Assembly (NCBI GenBank): GCA_963921195.1
Contig: OY992537.1
Span: forward strand, 146,702,275-146,766,274
Reading direction: 5' to 3'
Source: Pegoplata infirma
Taxonomy: Eukaryota > Arthropoda > Insecta > Diptera > Anthomyiidae
Length of the DNA: 64,000 nucleotides
Under the pieces are notes generated by a model, which was not told the DNA's origin, did no database searches, and saw only the letters and a program-made list of their open reading frames with translations. This document shows, one piece after another, positions 11,281 to 23,111 of this stretch. Within the stretch, counting starts at the first letter, position 1. Every line of letters starts with the position of its first letter. A program made the position numbers and the translations under genes.

Positions 11281-11885
11281 ATTTTTAAATGATTTCAAGC
11301 AAATTCCTTTTGAATTTCCAGAAATTGTATATCAGAAATTCTTAATTGTATTTCAAAAGTTTCCATTTGTATTTTAAAATTTTCTAAATGCTTTTTAAAA
11401 ATTCCATTTCATAAATTTCCAATTGTATTTCAAAAATTTCCATTTATATTTCAAAATATTCTAAATGCTTTTCAAAAAATTCCAATTAACTATATATCAA
11501 AAATTTCCATATGTATTTCAAAACTTTTCAAATGCTTTTCAGAAGATTTTGATACACAAATGAAATTTTTTGAAAAGCATTTACATAATTTTTAAATCAA
11601 AATGGAAATTTTTTAAATACAATTAAAATATCTGAATTTATTTAAGTTGAAAAGTAATTTTCTTAAAATTATTTAAAACATTTTGATATGAAAATGGAAA
11701 TTTTTGAAAAACAAATAAAATTTTCTGAAATGCATTTAGAAAATTTTTGACTTATATTTGAACATTTTTGACTTATATTTAGAATTTTTTTAAATATAAC
11801 TGGAAATTTTTTAATTATAAATAGATATTTCCAAAATATAATTGAATGGATATTTCCAAAATATTGAAATATAATTGGAAATATA
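11281..11885. repeat. Inverted minisatellite of AAATTTCCAATTGTATTTC-like units
   Basis: From about 11300 to 11540 the plus strand repeats AAATTTCCA, TTGTATTTCAAAA and TTCTAAATGCTTTT. From about 11550 to 11880 the same words appear reversed (GAAAAGCATTTA, TGGAAATTTTT). The array is therefore one large imperfect palindrome within hAT element B. Confidence 0.65.
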
Positions 11886-12279
11886 TTTTTTTTGTGAAAA
11901 AAAAAAAATTATTCTTAATAAAAATGATTTTTTCTTGCATATTGTATCGCGTTGTTAACTTTTTTAAAATTAATTTATTAAAAAAAAACTGTCCTCTTTT
12001 TTGGGTCAAATGTCCTCCTTTTTTGAGGCTGACGTCCTCTTTTTCTCAAAATGCAAATGGCAACCCTAGTTGCCACCGACTTATTACTCCCAAATTCTTC
12101 AAGAACTTTTTTGGCCGAAGCCAAACGAATCCTTTCGCCTTCAGTCAAACATTCCTTTTTGCTTAATCGTTTAATCGTAGCTTGGCATTCTTCCAGGACT
12201 TTGAAGACTTACTTGAAGATTGCGATTGTAGCTCATCATCGGTAGTAAGGTTGAAAGTATTAGAGTTTGTATCGGACAT

Positions 12280-13151
12280 AATAATCTAAAAGCAGTATAA
12301 AAAACAATTGTCTTAATTGACTAATTGTTGCAGGTGTTATTACCCATACACAGATTGTGCACATTTCCAAAAAAGAAAAAAAATCTACATATCTGTTCCA
12401 ATTTCTAACTACTCTAACACCAAAAACCTGCCACAGCTGGAAATTTCCAATTAAGAAAATAAAACAAAAAATTTCCAATTGCAGCACAATGTAGAGAAAC
12501 GAAAACACACACACTTCGATTACCTTACAATAAAACTGTCCCCACCGAAGAAAAAAAAATATAATAATAATAAAAAAAAAATATTTTTTAAAAAATAAGC
12601 TCTCGGTTACCAAAAACCAATAATAGACCGAGTAAGCTAGTAGAAAACTAATAGATCTAAAAGAAAACAAACTAATTTGTACCTTATTGCACCAAATAAA
12701 CAAATATACTTGTTAAGAACAAAAAAAAATGTTGCTAGTTTCACACTTTTGCAAAAGGAACAAATTGGAATGAAACATTTGTTAATTTATAAAAGCAGTG
12801 CAAGTTTCACCTCCATAACAAAAACATATGTTTCAACCACATTGATTGTCATTTATTTTAAACAAAATCACTCCGAAAAAGATCACAAATAAACAAAGAA
12901 ACACAATTGCATTTATAAGAAAAATGCAAAAAGAGAAAAATCAAAAATTATAATTCCAATAGAAAAAACTTCCAGTGTAAATTGTTTTGAAAAAACAAAG
13001 AAAACTGTGCCAAAACTCACCAAAAATCAAACTATTTCGAGTTATAAAAAGAATATTCGTTCACCCTCACAAAAAGATACCAAAAAAACTTATCTTAGTG
13101 TTCGAAAAACCACAAAAAAAAAAACTTTAAAATAGAGCAAGTTAAAACACG
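12280..13151. other. AT-rich sequence, perhaps partly the 5' leader of LINE copy 1; no gene seen
   Basis: Lies upstream of the minus-strand LINE ORF1 start and downstream of hAT element C. A-rich with few GC-containing words. Overlapping short frames on both strands show only low-complexity Phe/Ile/Lys translations. Confidence 0.45.
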
Positions 13152-13735
13152 TCTTCACTTAGGGTTACCAGATTTGAAATATGGAATAACAGTACATTTG
13201 GTTTCAAAAAACAGTACATTGCAAATAAAAACAGTACTTTTTAAAAGTCTTATTTTATATCAAACTACAAAAACTTAGCCCTTTTACCCTGATTTCAAAC
13301 AGATCTCAGCCAAAACGAGCATAAAAGGTTGTTAACAGAACGGTGGAACATTTTAGGTAAACCGTCTCAAATTTATTCTATTTTTTTATCAGTGTTGAAA
13401 AAAATTGCGATTGACTTTTTGGAGCATTTGTCTTAGTTGCCGCGATATCTTACTTGAAAAGCTTTTGTAGTCTATGCTTTCGCTTAACTAAAACACCGAT
13501 CTTCCTATCAAAAACATATGACAAAATCCATAAAACAGTATTTTAATTAAAACACGACTTTAAAAATCAAACGCGAAAACGGTATTATTTTACACTCAAA
13601 CAAAGGCCTAACTAAATTTTGTGATTTTTTTTTTTTCACAATTTAGTAAAATTTAATAAAAATTATCAAGTTTGTTTAATTTTTATTAATAATAAAAATT
13701 AGTTATTTATTCGACCTGTAATTGTGCAATGAAAT

Positions 13736-14070
13736 TGTTTAGAATTTATTTAAAGTAAATTAATTGGTTATTGTTATTTTGAATTTAACGGGTTTTTTAT
13801 TGAATTGTTATTAGTAATAGTTAATGTTGCATTTTTTGGTAACATAGTTTTGTAACTAAAGCTGAAACCCTGCTGCTAGAATAGGGATACATGCATAAAT
13901 AAATGAGTGAGTTTTTGTGTTATGCGATCTTGTGGTCGTAGTCGTATTTTTAACCAGAGAAGCAGCAGGGCAGCCATATTCCGAAGTATACAATTTAATA
14001 AAGATATTTTATATTAAACTATGGAAAAAATCAACTGAGTTTTTATTATTCGTAAAATAACGGATCAACA
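13736..14070 (+). repeat. BEL element 5' LTR
   Basis: Starts TGTTTAGAATTT and ends CGGATCAACA. Contains AATAAA-type signals near 14000 (AATAAAG). It is shorter than the 3' LTR by two GTC triplets near 13943. Confidence 0.93.
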
Positions 14071-14073
14071 TTT

Positions 14074-14091
14074 TGGTGCCGAAACCCGGGA
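14074..14091 (+). other. BEL primer binding site
   Basis: TGGTGCCGAAACCCGGGA lies three bases after the 5' LTR. This is the usual form of the site in BEL/Pao elements. I do not assign the tRNA. Confidence 0.8.
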
Positions 14092-14724
14092 TTTATAGTC
14101 CCGTGAACAACAGCAGTTTAATTTAATTGAAAAGTATTAAATTGTCTTTAATTCTTCAAGACTTATTGAACAGCGGCAAGTGCAGTGAAATTGAGTGGTA
14201 CAACAGTTCATCGTGGTGTTAAGTATATAAAAGCTTTTTCTCTCAACTGTTGAAAAACAAATAAGAGCTTTTTCTAGTAGTGGTGTGTATAACAGATAAC
14301 ACACTTAGCAAATACATAAACCATATTGAAAGCTTTTACTAAACTCACCATTCTTTTTTAAACCTTAACCCGATCATCCCAAACCACCACTAAAACAAAG
14401 AGAACCAAAACAAACAATAAAATTGAATGACGTTTTGCAAAGTTTATTGTTGATTTTTTTTGTTCGTAAAATAAACGTAAACAACATTAAACGTTTATAA
14501 AAATTAATTAGTTTTTTTTTTAATTTTACAAATTAAAAGTAAATTAATAAACAAAATTAATATAAGCGGAGAACAAAATATTAGTGGAACACTGTTTGCG
14601 TTGATTGCTGAAAGTTGGTGGTAGAGTGGTTAATTACAATTTTAGAGAAAATTGTTGCATTTTGTTGGTTCAGTAAGAGGAACATTTTGCTGTGAAAAAA
14701 AAATAAAATAAAAATACTTGGAAT

Positions 14725-17700
14725 ATGACACCAAAGATAGGCAGTAGTAGTGACAGCGATGAAGAGGTTGGCGTTAAACCCACAGGTAAAATTGCTGAGC
14801 TGAAAGCATTACGATCCAGCACTAAAGGTAACATCACCCGCATAAAAAACCTGTTGGACAAAAAGGGTAGCAGTTTGTCATCGGAGGAACTACAGTGTAG
14901 ACTCGGTATATTAGAGTCATACTTCACACAATGTCTTGGTGTGCAGGCAAACCTTGAAAAAGTTTGCAAATCACATGAAATTGATGCCAACTCAACTGCC
15001 ATTGCTGAAATAGAGGATGTTTACGTATCCACAAAATCAAAAATCCTGGATTTGGTAAAACAGAGGCGTCCATCGATAGCGGATGCGAGTTTGCTGAATT
15101 CAACGGTATCCTATGCGCCCCCTAGAGCTCGTCGGGAGGTGAAGTTACCGACTTTTTCAGGGAAGTATTCTGATTATCCAAAATTTATTTCTCTGTTTAA
15201 TAAATTAATTCACCAGGATGAAGTGCTAACTAACTGTGAACGTTTTTTGATTTTAAAGGAGCATTTGGGCTCCAAGCCGTTATCAGCTATTGCAGATTTT
15301 GACGTTACTAACGACAACTATCAAAAGGCGCTTGACCGACTACAAAAATGTTTCGATCAAAAGGCGTTGATGTTTGAGGAACATATATCAGCACTTTTTG
15401 CTATCCCCAAGGTAGCCAAATCTTCTGCTGCTCATCTGAGGCAGGTTTTGGACAGTGAATGCACATTTGAGTGCAATGTTATCACTGGGCGGCTACAAAG
15501 AAATAGCGAATGCCATGCTTATCCATATGGTGATGGAACGGGTGGATGAAGATTCGCAGATAAAGTGGGAAGAGTCAGTGGACTATAGCAAGCTGTCATC
15601 ATGGGATGAATGTTCTGCGATTTTAACGAGACGGTGCCAGAATCTTGAAGCACGAGAATCAAAATCAGGCCTAGTGGACTCAAAACCAACACATAGCCTG
15701 AAAGAACAGAAAAACAAGCGAATTAATAAAACATCACTGGCGGTGACAAAATCCAGCTGTACGGTCTGTCGTAAGGGTAGCCATGGGTTGCCAGATTGTC
15801 CGCAGTTTAAAACCAAGTCATTAAATGAGCGCTATAACGATGCAAAGAAGGCAAGAGTGTGCTTCAAATGTCTCAAAAAGGGGCATTTACATAGAGATTG
15901 CTCAGCGGCTATGTGCTCAACGTGTAATCAACCTCACCATTTACTCCTGCACAAACAGGCAGCCCCAGAGGAAGCGGCGCAGATCCCACACGATTTGCCA
16001 TCTACTTCAGCACAAGCTGCGTTACAGTCATCGGTCATGAATTTAACTGCTGAACCTGAGGTGTTTTTGGCAACGGCAATTGTGCTAGTAAAAGACAATT
16101 GCGGCAAATATCATCGTGCTCGTGCGGTTTTAGATTCGGCCTCCCAGGTAAATTTAATGTGTGAAAATTTGGCTCAAAAGTTGCTGCTTAAAAAGAAGTC
16201 CTGTAAGCTCGACGCGAAGGGTGTTGGCGACGTTGCGACTATGTTTAAAAAGCAGACGTTAACTACAGTGAAGTCCAGATTAAACGAATTTGAGGTCAGC
16301 CTTGAATTTTACGTTTTGCCGAAAATTACGAGCTCAAAACCTGACAGGTATTTTGATGTGTCTGGCTGGAATTTACCTAAAAATATACAGCTAGCTGATC
16401 CAGCGTTTAATCAGCCAGCTAGGGTTGATATTTTAATTGGAGCTGAAGTATTTTTCGATTTACTGTCAGTGGGTAGAATTCATCTTGAAGATGCATTGCC
16501 CAGACTTCAAAAAACGATTCTAGGTTGGATTATTGCCGGCAAGGCCAAAGATGGTATGGCCGCAGTTCAAAAAGTGAACAATTTGATAATCAACAGCGAG
16601 TATAATGAGGATGCTCAATTACATTTTCTAGTAGAAAAATTCTGGGAAATGGAACGAATTTCTCCTAAATCGAAATTTCTTACTGAGGAAGAAGAAGAAT
16701 GCGAGCGGATTTTCAGTGAAACCATCAGTAGAGACGCTTCTGGTCGATTTATAACGAAAATTCCGTTTAAACCATCGGTGAATGAGTTAGGTGGTTCGTA
16801 TAATGCTGCTGAGCGCAGGTTGCTGTCCCTGGAGCGCAGGCTTAGCAGGGAACCATCAACAAGAGTGGCGTACAATGCATTCATGGAAGAATACCTAGCC
16901 CTAGGTCACATGACGGTGGTAAATAAGGCTGATATGGGGAAAATAAAGTACTTTACGCCTCATCAGCATGTGTTGCGGCCTGAATCAACGAGTACCAAAC
17001 TTCGAGTGGTATTCGACTGCAGCTGCAAGACAGATAGTGGTCTGTCATTGAATGACGTCATGATGAAGGGACCCCTAGTCCAAGATGATCTTTTATCGAT
17101 AATTCTGCGATTTAGATGTTACAAATACGCAATAACGGCCGATGTAACAAAAATGTATCGCCAAGCATGGGTTACTGATAATGATGCTGATTATCAAGCG
17201 ATTTTGTGGAGGTCTTCCCCTGACGAAGAATTGAAGGCGTATCGTCTGCGAACCATTACCTATGGTACAACATCTGCCCCGTATTTGGCAACAAGGTGCT
17301 TAAAGAAACTGGGTGAAGATTGTGCTGCAGAATACCCGATCGGATCTAAAAAGATTTTATCCGACTTTTATATGGACGATTTGATCAGTGGGTCTAATAA
17401 TGAAAATGAAATTTTTGAAATTTATAAACAAGTGGCGACAGTTTTAGATACGGCTAAATTCGTTTTAAGAAAATGGTTCTCTAACAGCGAAAAATTCTTA
17501 AATTACGTGCCTGCTGCTGATAAAGAGAAGACTCTCCGACTAAATGATGAGGAGATTATTAAAACTCTTGGTATCATTTGGGCTCCAGTGGGAGATACGT
17601 TCCGGTACATAAAGCCGAATTTAGATGATAATAAGGCAGTCACCAAAAGAATAGTGCTAGCAGAATTATCAAAGCTGTTTGACCCCCTTGGTCTTATAAA

Positions 17701-19923
17701 CCCTTTAATAGTAAAAGCAAAAATTTTTATGCAAGACTTATGGATCTTGAAAGTCAATTGGGATGAATCCCTACCAATACATCTGCATAGTCAGTGGACT
17801 GAATTTCGTGAAAAATTAAAAGATGTTGAAAATATAATTGTTCAACGATTTGTTTTGGCCGAAAAGAAATTTGTTCGCGTAGAAATGCACGGGTTTGCCG
17901 ATGCATCTAAAAGAGCCTACGGGTGCTGTATCTACATCCGAACAATTTGCGATGATGATGACGTAGCAGTACATTTGTGGAGTGCTAAATCGAGGGTAGC
18001 ACCATTGAAGACCCAATCCCTGCCAAGGCTTGAACTATTGGGTGCTGAATTGTTATCAAAGCTGCTAACAAAAACGAAGGCGAATTTCCCCATTGAAATT
18101 GATGGCACTTATTTGTAGACCGATTCTGAAATTGTGCTGGATTGGTTAAATGAACATCCCTCCAACTGGAACACATTTGTTGCCAACAGGGTGTCTACAA
18201 TTCAAGAGGAAACAAAAATTGCATTTGGCGTCATGTTCCTTCCAAATCGAATCCTGCGGATATCATATCCAGAGGTGCGTATGCAAATGAATTGCTTGAA
18301 TCTTTTTGGTTTTCAGGGCCTAAATTCTTGCAGAAACCTATTTATGAATGGCCAGCGAATAAATTAAGGCAAAAAAGAGCAGATGCAGACAGCGAGCGAA
18401 GCCCTAATGCGGTTACATTACTGATTGACTCTACTGAGAACTCTAAACCGCCTTTCATCAAGTGGATGGAGACTTATAGTGACTTTGAAAAGCTACAAAA
18501 AATATTTTTGGGTCTGCGAATTTTCCAAAATCATAAAAAGGGAATGAGTGAAAAATTTGATGCAGCGCTTATTCGCATAGTGTATTGCGTGCAGCAATAT
18601 TATTTTCGAGAGGAGATTGCCTTGCTTTCAAAAAAGCGTGAATTGCCAGCAACCAGTAAATATCGAAGCCTCAGTCTTTTCATAGAAAGTGAACATGGCA
18701 TACCTTTACTTCGTGTTGGTGGCCGATTGGCGAATGCTACTTTACCATACGATGCAAAACATCAAATTTTGCTACCGAATAATTCCGAAACAGTTCGTAT
18801 TTACATACGATTTCTACATTTCAAATATTTGCATGCTGGTACCCAAGCGTTAATGGCGATCATCAGGCAGCGGTTCTGGATTTTCCACGCTAGAAGTGTA
18901 ATTCGTTCGGTGACAGGCAGTTGTCTTCAATGTCTTAGATGTCGTCCAAAATTAGGACACCAAATTATGGGTGATTTGCCCCCAGCAAGAGTAGCTGTAG
19001 CAAAGCCGTTTAATGTTACTGGTGTGGACTTCTGTGGTCCTGTTACAACAACTTATAAACTGCGTGGGTGTCGTACAACAAAAAGCTACATTGCTGTTTT
19101 TATATGTTTTAGCACAAAGGCTATACACATGGAGGTGGTCTCAGATTTGACTGCAAAGGCGTTCTTGGCTTCCATAAAGCGTTTCGTGGCTCGTCGTGGG
19201 CTATGCACAAAATTGTATTGCGATAATGCTACAAATTTTGTAGGCACTCGCCGAAAACTAGAAGAAATGAAGCTGACGTTTTTTGATCAACAGGTGCAAG
19301 GTACAATATCAAAATATTGTGCAGCGAATAGTATTGAGTTCCGCCACATCCCGCCTAGATCCCCCCACTTTGGTGGGTTATGGGAGGCGGCTGTAAAATC
19401 TGCTAAATATCATTTAGCTCGTATTTTGGGTCAGTCGCATTTGACGTTTGAAGAACTGGCTACAGTGGTGGCTGAAGTAGAAGCTGTTCTTAATTCAAGG
19501 CCTTTGACAGCCATGTCCAACGATCCGAATGATGAAAGTGTTCTAACACCAGCACATTTTTTGACTGGCGGTCCGCTGGTTGGCATTACAGAGCCTACAA
19601 TTGACAGCAAAGACTGATCCAGCCTAGATAGATGGCTACGAATTTCTGCCATACAACAACACTTCTGGAAGAGGTGGTCGATGGAGTATCTACACGAGTT
19701 ACAACAAAAAGGCAAATGGACTAAAAAGCAGAAGAAATTGAATGAAGGTGATTTGGTTTTAGTGGCCGAAGATAATCTACCCCCAAAGCAGTGGTTAATG
19801 GGTAGAGTTTTAAAAGTAGTTCGTGATTCAAAAGGTGCGGTACGAGTGGCCGATGTTAAAACGAAGAATGGAGAAGTACGTCGTGCTATCCACAAGTTAG
19901 CCCCCATCCCCTATGATGGTTGA
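14725..19923 (+). pseudogene. BEL/Pao gag-pol polyprotein, four lesions
   Basis: Gag starts at 14725 (MTPKIGSSSDSDEE), preceded by a ~650-base leader. A frameshift at about 15455-15540 moves the rest of gag into another frame, which holds zinc-knuckle motifs (CTVCRKGSHGLPDC, CFKCLKKGHLHRDC). The protease motif is VLDSASQVNLM with Ser-Ala for the usual Ser-Gly. Reverse transcriptase follows (KLRVVFDCSCK, then YMDD near 17370), and RNase H (HGFADASKRAYG). A TAG at 18116-18118 and a shift near 18225 interrupt the RNase H/linker region. Integrase (18292-19617) has CLQCLRCRP, GVDFCGP, CDNATNF and the GLWEAAVKS end of the D,D,E core. A TGA at 19615-19617 precedes the C-terminal domain, ending at 19923. 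The product would have made and integrated cDNA. Confidence 0.93.
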
Positions 19924-19941
19924 TGTATACCCGGATCCATC

Positions 19942-19954
19942 AAGGGCGGCGATA
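19942..19954 (+). other. BEL polypurine tract
   Basis: AAGGGCGGCGATA directly precedes the 3' LTR and follows the last codon by about 20 bases, the expected place for priming of plus-strand DNA. Confidence 0.65.
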
Positions 19955-20295
19955 TGTTTAGAATTTATTTAAAGTAAATTAATTGATTATTGTTATTTTG
20001 AATTTAACGGGTTTTTTATTGAATTGTTATTAGTAATAGTTAATGTTGCATTTTTTGGTAACATAGTTTTGTAACTAAAGCTGAAACCCTGCTGCTAGAA
20101 TAGGGATACATGCATAAATAAATGAGTGAGTTTTTGTGTTATGCGATCTTGTGGTCGTAGTCGTCGTCGTATTTTTAACCAGAGAAGCAGCAGGGCAGCC
20201 ATATTCCGAAGTATACAATTTAATAAAGATATTTTATATTAAACTAAGGAAAAAATCAACTGAGTTTTTATTATCCGTAAAATAACGGATCAACA
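19955..20295 (+). repeat. BEL element 3' LTR
   Basis: Same termini as the 5' LTR, with three substitutions and two additional GTC triplets (GTCGTCGTCGTA near 20160). Confidence 0.93.
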
Positions 20296-20563
20296 GAAAT
20301 AATGTTTATTTCAGTTCGAGGCCAATTTCCCCATTATGGATTAACATAACAAGTACTTATGTTAACTCTACTTTCTTTATTAGGATCATAGAAAAAAATA
20401 GAATTGAAACAGAGTCGTATTTCGCTTGAATAAGTATTAGTGACAGCACATTATGTAACTTTTGACGTTTAATAAAAACAATGCAACATAAAGAAGAACA
20501 ACAACAAAGCAAACAACAAAAGAGAAAAAAAAGTTTTTAAACTATCAATAGTGCGTATACGCA

Positions 20564-21682
20564 TATATATTATCTTTAAAAAAACGTTGAATAAAGCAAA
20601 ATAAATAATAAATGTAATTAAATTAAAGACAAATTCCATTTTTTATGAACAAAGAATCTAATTATATATATGCGTATACGTATATATATTATTAGGGCAA
20701 GTACTTTCATGCATCTAAAAAACGAAAATATGTGCCTATAATATGCGTCTAAAAATCCAAAATATGCACTAAAAACTTCAAAAATATGCATCTAAAAATT
20801 ATTTTTTTTACTAAAAAAATAATTTGTCAACATAAATTAGGATCTGTCAAATACTTTGAAACCCTCGACAATTCTTAAACATTTTTTATTGAGTGGAACA
20901 ATTTTTAATTAGTAAAATATTTTTTTGCTTAAGAAGTTTTTTCTTTGAGTCACCAAATATTTCTGAAGAAAAAAATTTTATAAAAGAAAAAGAATATTTA
21001 TTTTTCAATACTTTTTGTTCTTTATTCTAAAAAAAATATTTTTTTTCCCCCTTTTTTTCGGAGTTTTATGATTTTTAAGTCTAAAAATTAACTCAAAATC
21101 AAAATACCTCACCCTAACTCTAATCAAAATAAAAACGCAATTTTCCTGCAAAAAAATCTTAAATTCGAAAACATTTTTTTCCTACGAATTAGTAAAATGT
21201 CTCAGAATAGAGACATTTTTAATAGGAAACATTTCTCAGAATCTAAAAATTATACTTTTAGAATCCATTTTCTTTAAAAAATGCGTTAGAATATGATTTT
21301 TATAAATAAATACATTTTTGTATAAGAAATAGGCGATTGGTTTTGAATTTTCCTAAGGACGTTTTGAAAAAATATTGATGAAATTAAAAAAAAGTCCAAA
21401 TTATAAGAAAATATGCAAAAATATGCATTTATACCAAAATATGCAAAAATATGCAACTACAAATCAATGCCATTTTATTGCAAATTCATTGATTCGGATA
21501 GATATTTAATTTATGTTATGTTTACAATGCTGAGTAAAAATATGCATTTTCATTTTCATGAAAGTACTTGCCCTATATATTATCTTTAAAAAAACGTTGA
21601 ATAAAGCAAAATAAATAATAAATGTAATTAAATTAAAGACAAATTCCATTTTTTATGAACAAAGAATCTAATTTGATATTAA
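20564..21682 (+). repeat. ~125-bp tandem duplication later split by hAT element D
   Basis: The segment from ATATATATTATCTTTAAAA to GAACAAAGAATCTAAT occurs at 20564-20672 and again at about 21574-21681 with no clear difference. Each copy is preceded by a GCGTATACG-type palindrome in the pre-insertion sequence. Without the hAT the two copies would be head to tail. Confidence 0.8.
20693..21575. mobile_element. hAT element D (883 bp), non-autonomous
   Basis: TAGGGCAAGTACTTTCATG at 20693 is inverted at 21557-21575. The 8-bp duplication is TATATTAT at 20685-20692 and 21576-21583. AATATGC words repeat near both ends. The interior at 21196-21250 has ATGTCTCAGAAT/AGAGACATTTTT words that also build the array at 37240-38290. 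No transposase frame. Confidence 0.92.
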
Positions 21683-21683
21683 A

Positions 21684-22022
21684 TACGTGTGCGATGAGGA
21701 AGAACAAGCATTTTGCCACCATATTGGAAAAAACATCAAATACAACACTGCGTACCTTCTAGTTTTTTCTATGATTAGGATATTCTCCCATTAAATACTC
21801 GATAGAGTTTCTTGCTTTCAAAAAAATTGGCAATTTTCAGGAATGAATTGACGATCGTTTCGGGAGATGTCCAGTTCCCCCATCATCAGAATTCTTTAGA
21901 AAATTAGGTAATACTGTTAGTGTACAAACATCAAATATTCATATTCGAATTTATTTCAACCTAATTTTTTTTTTTTATTGGAACGTTATTATATTTTATT
22001 TCTACATTTTTTTATTTAAAAC
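21684..22022. other. Non-coding interior of hAT element C
   Basis: AT-rich sequence with no recognisable frame, repeat or RNA signal. Confidence 0.4.
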
Positions 22023-22024
22023 TA

Positions 22025-22629
22025 CACTCAAAAAAATAAAACTGTAAAGTTTGCAAAAAATTTAGTTAAATTTAACTAAAAAAACACCTGATTTTGAACC
22101 TACTAAATTTCTAGTTAATTTAACAAAAAATATTTAGTTAACTTTTCGTAGAATGAATGTAGCAAAAAAACCCTAATTTTAACTAAAAATTCAGCTGAAA
22201 ATTTCGTAACATTTTTTATTAGTTATTCAGCTAAACTTTTTGTAAAAAATTTTAAGTTTGGTAAATATTGGTTTTAGACACTAACACTTCACTTATTATT
22301 TCTTTTTTTTTTCACAGCATTAAGTTCAGCTTAAGTAGGACTTATGAGATTTGCATAGGAGGCTTCACAAGAAATGTTTAAAATTTTTCACTTGACAAAA
22401 ATGTTACAAAAAATCAGCAAATTAATTAGTAAAAATTCGTAAACTCAGTTTTAAAGTCAACAAAAAAAAATTAATTCAAAATTTGTACAAAACTAGTATT
22501 TTCGTAAATTGAACTTAACTAGAAAAAGTAGTTAAGACGCTGATTTTAACTAAAAATTTGCTAAAAAGCCAGTAAACTCGAGTTAACAAAAAAAATTTCG
22601 TTAACTTTACAGTTTTATTTTTTTGAGTG
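22025..22629. mobile_element. CACTCAAAA-type TIR element 1 (605 bp), TA-flanked
   Basis: Termini CACTCAAAAAAATAAAACTG and its inverse at 22610-22629, pairing extending to ~27 bp, with TA at 22023-22024 and 22630-22631. The interior is dominated by GTTAAATTTAAC, AGTTAACT and TTTAACTAAA words. No coding frame. Confidence 0.85.
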
Positions 22630-22896
22630 TAGTACTTATCTAACAAGTAATATTACTCTAAAATATTTACAAATTTTTAATAAGAGCCCACTAGATCAGA
22701 TCCTGTGGTTTGTGGCGATTTAGCGTACCTAATGAGAAAGAAATAAAGAAGAACAATGATTTCGAAATTGGACCAGTATACTAAACCAAATACAATTGAA
22801 AGCATGTTGATCTGCAAGTTTACCGTCGGTAAATGTGCTATGCAGTTTTTTGAATTTGCTTCAAATAGAAGACAAAAACTCTCGTACTTAGAGTAG

Positions 22897-23110
22897 GGTT
22901 ATCAAGTTTGTTTACTTTTTATTAATAATAAAAATTAGATATTTATTCGACCTTTAATTGTGCAATGAAATAATGTTTATTTCAGTTCGAGGCCAATTTC
23001 CCCATTATGAATTAATATAACAAGTACTTAATAAAGAAAGTAGAATTAACATAAGTACTTAATTCATAATGGGGAAATTGGCCTCGAACAGAAATAAACA
23101 TTATTTCATT
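22897..23110. repeat. Second copy of the BEL target region plus 50-bp inverted repeat
   Basis: 22905-23020 repeats the sequence that surrounds the BEL insertion (13665-13735 joined to 20301-20350) at roughly 95% identity. The part from AATGAAATAATG to CATTATGAATTA (22964-23014) is inverted at 23059-23110 around a 45-base loop, forming a strong hairpin. It probably reflects a duplication and inversion during an earlier rearrangement of hAT element C. Confidence 0.75.
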
Positions 23111-23111
23111 T

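Larger units (their letters stand above)
9982..12068. mobile_element. hAT element B (2087 bp) inserted in the LINE ORF1
   Basis: The ends are TAGGGTTGCCAT and ATGGCAACCCTA, flanked by the 8-bp duplication GTTGCCAC at 9974-9981 and 12069-12076. GTCCTCTTTT words repeat near both ends. There is no transposase frame; the interior has collected a long inverted repeat (10292-10890), a Jockey tail (10968-11273) and a minisatellite (11281-11885). Confidence 0.92.
6533..12279 (-). mobile_element. LOA-type LINE copy 1 (ORF1 and start of ORF2), broken by two transposons
   Basis: On the minus strand ORF1 starts at 12279, continues beyond a hAT insertion (9982-12068) and ends at 8637; ORF2 starts near 8605 and is split by a TIR element (7331-8480). 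ORF2 stops near 6595 just after the endonuclease domain, so reverse transcriptase and RNase H are missing. The missing part of a related element is found at 35815-40978 on the other strand: both carry the same D-x-PWW-like linker motif after the endonuclease, but they are separate copies. Single-base shifts in both frames show this copy is old. Confidence 0.8.
8637..12279 (-). pseudogene. LOA-type LINE ORF1 (DUF4780-like C-terminus), split by a hAT element
   Basis: The start ATG is at 12277-12279 (MSDTNSNTFNL). After a one-base shift near 12165 the frame reads ECLTEGERIRLASAKK and reaches the hAT insertion at 12069. It resumes at 9981 as KAGSEHRSLVD and runs through a long Ser-rich linker with three repeated KPLSSSSE-like segments. 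The C-terminal part (GVAIIDEGTSDRRI, PYFGNIQTRNGYKVLYC, LWDRAKLKVIP) resembles the DUF4780 domain of LOA-type ORF1 proteins, thought to bind nucleic acid. A slip in an A6 run near 8888 moves the last part (8867-8637) into another frame. Removing the hAT and one GTTGCCAC copy closes the frame. The family call is from memory of motifs. Confidence 0.72.
13736..20295 (+). mobile_element. Full-length BEL/Pao retrotransposon (6560 bp)
   Basis: Two LTRs (335 and 341 bp) enclose a leader, gag and pol, a primer binding site and a polypurine tract. A 5-bp duplication GAAAT lies at 13731-13735 and 20296-20300. The LTRs differ by three substitutions and one 6-bp GTC repeat change, so insertion was recent. 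Pol order is protease, reverse transcriptase, RNase H, integrase, as in BEL/Pao. There is no envelope-like frame after integrase. Four lesions break the gag-pol frame. Confidence 0.95.

Noticed and set aside
12260..12703. 147-codon minus frame, hydrophobic
   Set aside because: Phe/Ile/Tyr-rich product of A-rich DNA, overlaps the real LINE ORF1 start, no domain or conserved pattern.
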